Origin: Lactobacillus kullabergensis
GTDB lineage: Bacteria; Bacillota; Bacilli; Lactobacillales; Lactobacillaceae
Direction of reading: 5' to 3'
Assembly: GCF_000967195.1 (NCBI RefSeq)
Contig: NZ_KQ033871.1
Span: forward strand, 152,989 to 198,375
DNA length: 45,387 nucleotides
Shown: positions 41,002 to 45,387 of the stretch, piece by piece
Layout: each line of letters starts with the position of its first letter
Numbering within the stretch: position 1 is the stretch's first letter
Made by a program: the position numbers and the translations under genes
Notes under the pieces: generated by a model
Seen by the model: the letters and a program-made list of their open reading frames with translations, nothing else
What the model was told of the DNA's origin: nothing
Databases searched by the model: none

Positions 41002-41981
41002 GTGGTTTCTCTGATTATTAATTTAGTTGGAATTAGAAATTGACTTCCTTTTTCATTTTGCTTATTGATGGCATGCATCATGCTGGTAACAGCTGTTTGT
41101 GCAATTTTTCTGGTATTTTGCTGAATGGTTGTTAACTTTGGTGTAACTATGTTAGCTGCAGGTACATCATCGAAACCAACAACTTGAATCTGTTGAGGAA
41201 CTTGGTAACCAAGATTTTTAAGATATTTGAGTAATTCCATTGCAATACCGTCATCGACAGCGAATAAACTGTCAGTTTTGGGATTTTTTTGCAAAAATTT
41301 GACGAATGAAGATTGACTTTGTAACTTCAGTTCGTGGCGTGACTTGGCAAATTTAAGAGAATGATTTTTCAAACTTTCCTTAAAACCGTCAATTCTAGAT
41401 TTAATTGAGCTACTAACTTTTTTGACTACGACTACAGGAGATTTTGCTCCTTTTTGAAATAAATAATTAGTTGCATCCAGGGCGCCCTGATAGTGATTAG
41501 AGGAAATAAAAACTGTATTATGAAAATTTTCTGGTTCACGATCAATACAAATGTATGGAATTTCTTTTAGAGAACTTTGAAATTTAAAACCATGTTGATA
41601 AGATCCGGAAATTACAATAATGCCATCAACCTTTTTGTTTTCAAGCATACGTAAGTATGCTTTTTCTTTTTGCTCATTTTTATCAGAATTACAAATAATG
41701 GTGGAATAGTTTTTGTTAAACAGCAACTCTTCAATTTTTTGAACCAAATCGGCAAAAAAGGGATTTTTAATGTCTGGAACAAGGATTCCGATAGTGAATG
41801 TAATATTCGTACGCAAACTACGGGCATTGTTATCGATTTTATAGCCAGTTTGTTCAATAACATCTAAAACCCTTTGCCTGGTTTTTTCAGAAAACCTGCC
41901 ATTATTATTAATTACCCGTGAAACTGTTGCAGTTGAAACATTACATAATTTTGCAATGTCTTTAATTGAATATTGCTTCAT
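40995..41981 (-). CDS. LacI family transcriptional repressor
   Basis: 328 residues. N-terminal helix-turn-helix with KDIAKLCNVSTATVSRVINN and a hinge ending NNARSLRTN, then a periplasmic-binding-type sensor (about 60-325). GAAGGAG precedes ATG 41981. It is divergent from the epimerase-RpiB-EIIBCA operon, and three AAACGnTT boxes in the shared intergenic region are its likely operators. The inducer is probably the imported sugar or its phosphate. Confidence 0.92.
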   Translation of the reverse strand: MKQYSIKDIAKLCNVSTATVSRVINNNGRFSEKTRQRVLDVIEQTGYKIDNNARSLRTNITFTIGILVPDIKNPFFADLVQKIEELLFNKNYSTIICNSDKNEQKEKAYLRMLENKKVDGIIVISGSYQHGFKFQSSLKEIPYICIDREPENFHNTVFISSNHYQGALDATNYLFQKGAKSPVVVVKKVSSSIKSRIDGFKESLKNHSLKFAKSRHELKLQSQSSFVKFLQKNPKTDSLFAVDDGIAMELLKYLKNLGYQVPQQIQVVGFDDVPAANIVTPKLTTIQQNTRKIAQTAVTSMMHAINKQNEKGSQFLIPTKLIIRETTK

Positions 41982-42043
41982 TACCTACTCCTTCATTTAT
42001 TGCCTAATTATATCATTAAAATAAAAAATGAAGATCCTTTTAT

Positions 42044-42060
42044 AGTTAAACGATTGCTCT
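42044..42060. promoter_or_regulatory. LacI-type operator box 1
   Basis: AGTTAAACGATTGCTCT matches box 3 at most positions and lies upstream of the lacI-type gene's TATAAT (42012-42007, minus strand), placed for autoregulation. Confidence 0.5.
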
Positions 42061-42079
42061 ATTTATCATGTACTATTTA

Positions 42080-42118
42080 GAAAAACGTTTACAAAATAAA
42101 AATTAAGTGTAATAATAT
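42080..42118 (+). promoter_or_regulatory. promoter of PTS unit 3 with operator or cre box 2
   Basis: TTTACA (42088-42093) is followed after 16 bases by TAATAA (42110-42115). The overlapping AAAAACGTTTACA is LacI-like and on the minus strand also fits a cre site (TGTAAACGTTT), so CcpA may act here. Confidence 0.5.
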
Positions 42119-42130
42119 CAGTGTGTTGTG

Positions 42131-42148
42131 TGAGTAAACGATTACTCA
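42131..42148. promoter_or_regulatory. LacI-type operator box 3
   Basis: TGAGTAAACGATTACTCA is a near-perfect palindrome with a central CG, the classic LacI-family operator form. It lies downstream of the -10 box and just before the ribosome site of the epimerase gene, where binding would block transcription. Confidence 0.75.
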
Positions 42149-42163
42149 AAAAAGGAGGAGAAA

Positions 42164-42820
42164 ATGTCTTTAATACTAAGTCCGTCAATGATGTGCGCAG
42201 ATTTTAGTAATTTAAAACAAGAAGTTGAAAAGCTGAATAACGCTGGAGTCGATATGTATCACATGGATGTAATGGATGGTAGATATGTTCCGAATTTTGC
42301 ATTAGGACCAGAAGATTATCAAACAATCCGTTCCTTGACGAAAAAACCTATGGATGCTCATTTGATGATTGAAAATCCCCGTTCTTACATTAAATTCTTT
42401 AGTGATTTGGGAGCAGACATTATTTATTTTTGTCCAGATGCTGAAAAACAACCTGCGAGGACAATTGATGATATTCACGCTTTGGGTAAAAAAGCTGGAA
42501 TTGCGGTAAATACGGGAACGTCTTTCAGTACAGTTCAGGAGCTTTTACCTAACGCAGACTATGTTTTAGTAATGACTGTTCATCCAGGATTTGCTGGACA
42601 GCCATTTCAAGATTTTGTAATGCCAAAGCTGGATCAGTTTATTGCAGCAAAAGAAAAGTATGAGTTTGTCCTAGGAATTGACGGAGCAGTTTCACGAGAA
42701 AAAATTAATCAACTGCATAGAAAAGGCGTTGATAATTTTATTCTCGGAACTTCAGCACTATTTAACAAGTCAGTTTCTTATCAGGAAACAATTGCTCAAA
42801 TCAGAAAGGAAAATCAGTAA
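42164..42820 (+). CDS. D-allulose-6-phosphate 3-epimerase-like (AlsE/Rpe family)
   Basis: 218-residue TIM barrel with His/Asp in MYHMDVMDGRYVPNF, His in DAHLMIENP, MTVHPGFAGQ and Asp in LGIDGAVS. The FALGPE segment and the neighbouring RpiB and hexose-type EII favour AlsE (allulose 6-P to fructose 6-P) over housekeeping Rpe. AAAGGAGGAG precedes ATG 42164. First gene of the LacI-controlled operon; RpiB follows after two bases. Confidence 0.85.
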   Translation: MSLILSPSMMCADFSNLKQEVEKLNNAGVDMYHMDVMDGRYVPNFALGPEDYQTIRSLTKKPMDAHLMIENPRSYIKFFSDLGADIIYFCPDAEKQPARTIDDIHALGKKAGIAVNTGTSFSTVQELLPNADYVLVMTVHPGFAGQPFQDFVMPKLDQFIAAKEKYEFVLGIDGAVSREKINQLHRKGVDNFILGTSALFNKSVSYQETIAQIRKENQ

Positions 42821-42822
42821 AA

Positions 42823-43353
42823 ATGGTTGCAAAGAAAATAAAAATAGCTTTTGGATCAGATCATGTCGGCTTGGAACTGAAACCGACAATTATGGAATAT
42901 GTTAAAAGTTTAGGTTATGAAGTTTATGATTTTGGGACAAAGAGTAATGAGCGAACTGATTACCCTATTTACGGTCAAAAGGTTGGTAAAGCCGTTGCTA
43001 ATGGGGATTATGATCTGGGAATCGTAATTTGTGGCACTGGTGTAGGCATTTCATTAGCAGCAAACAAGGTAAAAGGTATTCGTGCCTGCGTATGCAGTGA
43101 CTGCTATTCAGCTAAGCTCTCGCGAATGCATAACAATACAAATGTATTAGCTTTCGGCTCTCGCGTAGTTGGTCCAGAGTTAGCCAAGATGATCGTCAAA
43201 AATTGGTTAGAAGCCAAATATATTGGCGGTCGTCATGAAAGAAGGGTAGAAGAATTAGCAGCAATTGAAAGTGATGATGAACAAAAGTTTGATGAATTGG
43301 AGCACTCTAAAGAATTTGATGGCAAAGAACAATTTGAGGACCAATCATTGTAA
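42823..43353 (+). CDS. RpiB family isomerase (ribose-5-P or allose-6-P isomerase)
   Basis: 176 residues. GSDHVGLELK at the N-terminus and catalytic Cys70 in VICGTGVGISLAANK are standard RpiB. The acidic C-terminal tail (from about residue 145) is longer than in E. coli RpiB. With an AlsE-like neighbour it would act as allose-6-phosphate isomerase, giving allulose 6-P for the epimerase. A pentose role is possible. Confidence 0.87.
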   Translation: MVAKKIKIAFGSDHVGLELKPTIMEYVKSLGYEVYDFGTKSNERTDYPIYGQKVGKAVANGDYDLGIVICGTGVGISLAANKVKGIRACVCSDCYSAKLSRMHNNTNVLAFGSRVVGPELAKMIVKNWLEAKYIGGRHERRVEELAAIESDDEQKFDELEHSKEFDGKEQFEDQSL

Positions 43354-43369
43354 GGGATAGGTAAAAAAA

Positions 43370-45224
43370 ATGTCCGAAAATCTTGGCAAAAAAATCTTAT
43401 CGTTAGTTGGGGGACAGGATAATATTACAAATATTACCCACTGTGCTACACGACTTAGGATGCGCTTAGCAAATAGTGAAATAGCTCATAAAAATAAAGC
43501 AAAAATTGAATCTTTAGATGGAGTCATTAGCGTTGTAGAAAAAGCTGGCCAGTTTCAAGTTGTTATTGGGCCAGCGGTACCTCAGATTTATGATCAGTTA
43601 ATTGAAAACACGGATTTAACAAGCAGCGAAAATGAGCATACAGCTAAAGAAGAGAATACCAACTGGTTTCTAAAATTAATGGATGTTATTGGAGGAATTT
43701 TTACCCCATTGCTACCGTTATTTGCTGGGTCAGGTGTTTTTAGAGGGTTAGTTTTACTTGCAACACAATTAAACTGGTTATCTACATCTTCTTCTACTTA
43801 TCATATTTTGACAGTGGCTTCAACGGCTGTCTTTTATTTCTTACCGATAATGCTTGCAGTTACCGCTGCTGAAAAGTTTAAGTGTGATAAATTTGTGGCT
43901 GCAGCCATTATGGGTGCTTTAATAATGCCTGAGTTTATGAAACTAATGGGTAGTACAGGCAATGGTACAGTTGTCCATTTCTTTGGTATACCTTTAGTGT
44001 TAATGACCTATACTTCAACAGTTGTGCCAGCTATCTTGGCAACTTGGTGTCTATCATACTTGGAAAAATGGCTAAGAAGTTGGATACCAACTAATTTACA
44101 GTTATTATTTGTTCCACTAATATCTTTATTTGTTATGGTGCCGTTAACTGCAGGAGTTTTTGGACCGTTTGGCGTATACGTAGGAGAAGGGATTTCAAAT
44201 GTTATTAATTGGTTAATGAACCTTAACGGTTGGGTTGCAGGAGCCCTGATAGGTGGCGTGTGGAATATTTTTGTTATATTCGGCTTACAGTGGGCAGTTA
44301 ACCCAGTAATGATTAATAATATTAGCAGCTTAGGTTATGACTATATTGTGCCATTAACATGTGCGGCCAACTTTGGTATGGCAGGAGCAACACTTGGTAC
44401 TTTTGTCAGAACAAAAGACAAAAAAAATGAAGGCTTATTCTATCTCAGCGCTTTTATCAATTTTCTTTGCCGGCATTACAGAACCAGCGATATACGGTAT
44501 TGGAATCCGTTATAAAAAGCCTTTAGTTGGAGCTGTTGCAGGAGGAGCAGTTGGCGGTGCGATTATTGGTGGAATGAAAGCTAAGGCATTTGCGTTTGTG
44601 TTTGGTGGTTTAACTACTTTACCAGCTTTCGTAGGTAAAACTTTTATTCCTTATTGTATAGGATTACTAGCCTGCTTTGTTGTCGGCTGTGTTGTCACAA
44701 TGGTTTTAGGTATTGACGAGAATAATACCGAACAAGCAGCAGATAAATCTGATTCAGTACAACCTGTTTCAGATGAAAGTATTTTGAGTCCAATTTCGGG
44801 AGAGATTGAGGACTTAACCCAAGCTCATGATCCAGCATTTGCTGATGGTTCAATGGGTGACGGCTTTGTTATTGAGCCTAGTTCAGGAGATGTTTATGCA
44901 CCATTTGATGGTGAAGTTACTATGCTATTTAATACTAAACACGCAATTGGCTTAACTTCAGACAATGGCGTACAAGTAATGATCCATATTGGAATTGATA
45001 CAGTTAAACTAAATGGCGAATATTTTGAAAGTTTTGTCAAACAAGGAGATAAGATTAAGCAAGGTCAAAAGCTATTACATTTTGACTTAAATGCAATTAA
45101 AAAAGCAGGTTATGATTGCTCTACTGTTGTCATCGTTATGAATACTAAAGATTATCAAAGCGTTGAACTACTGAATGCAGGGAAAAATGATCATGGCAGT
45201 GCCACTTTGAAGGTTCAAGTTTAG
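43370..45224 (+). pseudogene. PTS EIIBCA (beta-glucoside/glucose superfamily), frameshifted in an A8 run
   Basis: The EIIB domain has Cys25 in ITHCATRLRM, followed by an EIIC domain. The first frame ends at 44515 after a nonsense tail. The second frame picks up at the A8 run 44420-44427 and continues with KAYSISALLSIFFAGITEP, the rest of EIIC, and an EIIA domain (VIEPSSGDVYAPFDGEV, His539 in VMIHIGIDTV). Removing one A restores a 617-residue protein of normal length with no other lesion. Both halves are well preserved, so this may be a sequencing error, a recent mutation, or a site rescued by slippage. As part of the AlsE-RpiB operon it would import D-allose or a similar hexose. Confidence 0.85.
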
Positions 45225-45262
45225 CTTTTGTAATTTCTATTATAAGAAAAATATTAATTAAT

Positions 45263-45310
45263 AGACTAATAAATTACAGTTTTGTTAACTTAATTTATTA
45301 GTCTTTTTTC
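45263..45310 (+). terminator. terminator after PTS unit 3
   Basis: AGACTAATAAATTA (45263-45276) pairs perfectly with TAATTTATTAGTCT (45291-45304), loop of 14, then TTTTTT. A smaller TTTCTATTATAAGAAA hairpin lies just before it. Positions 45311-45387 hold nothing I recognise. Confidence 0.85.
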
Positions 45311-45387
45311 TAAAATAAAAAGTTTTTTCACAAAGTAAATTGTTTTGATAGTATGTAAAATAAAAAATACCATTTTTATTTAATATC

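Noticed and set aside
44420..44427. Programmed ribosomal frameshift in EIIBCA
   Set aside because: No stimulatory structure or ribosome-like element is apparent and EIIBCA genes are not known to need frameshifting; a simple indel or slippage is more likely.
44361..45224. Separate EIIA/EIIC gene starting at ATG 44361
   Set aside because: The start lies within the first frame's EIIC and encodes nonsense until the A8 run; best read as the shifted second half of one gene.
1..45387. tRNA, rRNA, CRISPR arrays, transposases, phage genes
   Set aside because: None found by eye: no CCA-ended cloverleaf candidates, no regularly spaced repeats and no DDE or integrase motifs in the translated frames.

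Overview
The window reads as chromosomal DNA of a low-GC Gram-positive lactic acid bacterium, most likely Lactobacillus sensu stricto (L. acidophilus/johnsonii/helveticus type). The reasons are AT-rich codon use with AGGAGG ribosome sites, paired H2O2-type flavin reductases, a MurE-aspartate racemase pair fitting Lys-D-Asp peptidoglycan, a MucBP/LAQTG sortase-anchored adhesin, an LmrCD-type ABC exporter, and the rsmG-noc-parA-parB-DUF951-ychF order usually found near oriC in Firmicutes. I saw no rRNA, tRNA, CRISPR array, transposase or phage gene.

Positions 1-9540 are housekeeping: the tail of an unidentified gene, two tandem flavin reductases, a tyrosine phosphatase, ApbE (FMN transferase), CvpA (minus strand), then the chromosome-segregation block rsmG-noc-parA-parB with DUF951, ychF and a DUF1129 membrane protein. 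Positions 9683-20714 hold a heterodimeric ABC exporter, an EgtUV-like (ergothioneine/quaternary amine) importer, an OmpR-type two-component system, murE with an aspartate racemase, and a 64-residue orphan membrane protein.

Positions 20777-24517 are a complete riboflavin operon (ribD-ribE-ribBA-ribH) under an FMN riboswitch with its own terminator. Positions 24651-27385 carry an 852-residue BspA-like surface protein. A minus-strand MFS gene follows.

Positions 28737-45310 are a carbohydrate region with three sugar-PTS units and three local regulators. Unit 1 (DeoR control) is an RpiB/LacB-type isomerase, galactitol-family IIC, IIB and IIA, and a single-domain SIS isomerase. Unit 2 (with a PRD/BglG-type activator) is IIA, IIC, IIB, a YjbQ protein, a second SIS isomerase and an HxlB-type phosphohexuloisomerase, with a divergent Rpe-like epimerase. 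Unit 3 (LacI control) is an AlsE/Rpe-like epimerase, RpiB and a glucoside-type EIIBCA interrupted by a one-base frameshift in an A8 run. Between units 2 and 3 lie a decayed CofE-like fragment and a D-2-hydroxyacid dehydrogenase.

Units 1 and 2 contain transporters, isomerases and epimerases but no polyol dehydrogenase, sugar kinase or aldolase. That points to uptake of an aldose (or ketose) as its terminal phosphate and conversion by isomerisation and epimerisation alone into pentose-phosphate intermediates or fructose 6-phosphate. PTS uptake of D-arabinose followed by arabinose-5-phosphate isomerase, Rpe and RpiB steps is one coherent hypothesis. This duplicated PTS-SIS module is the best candidate for an undescribed system in the window.
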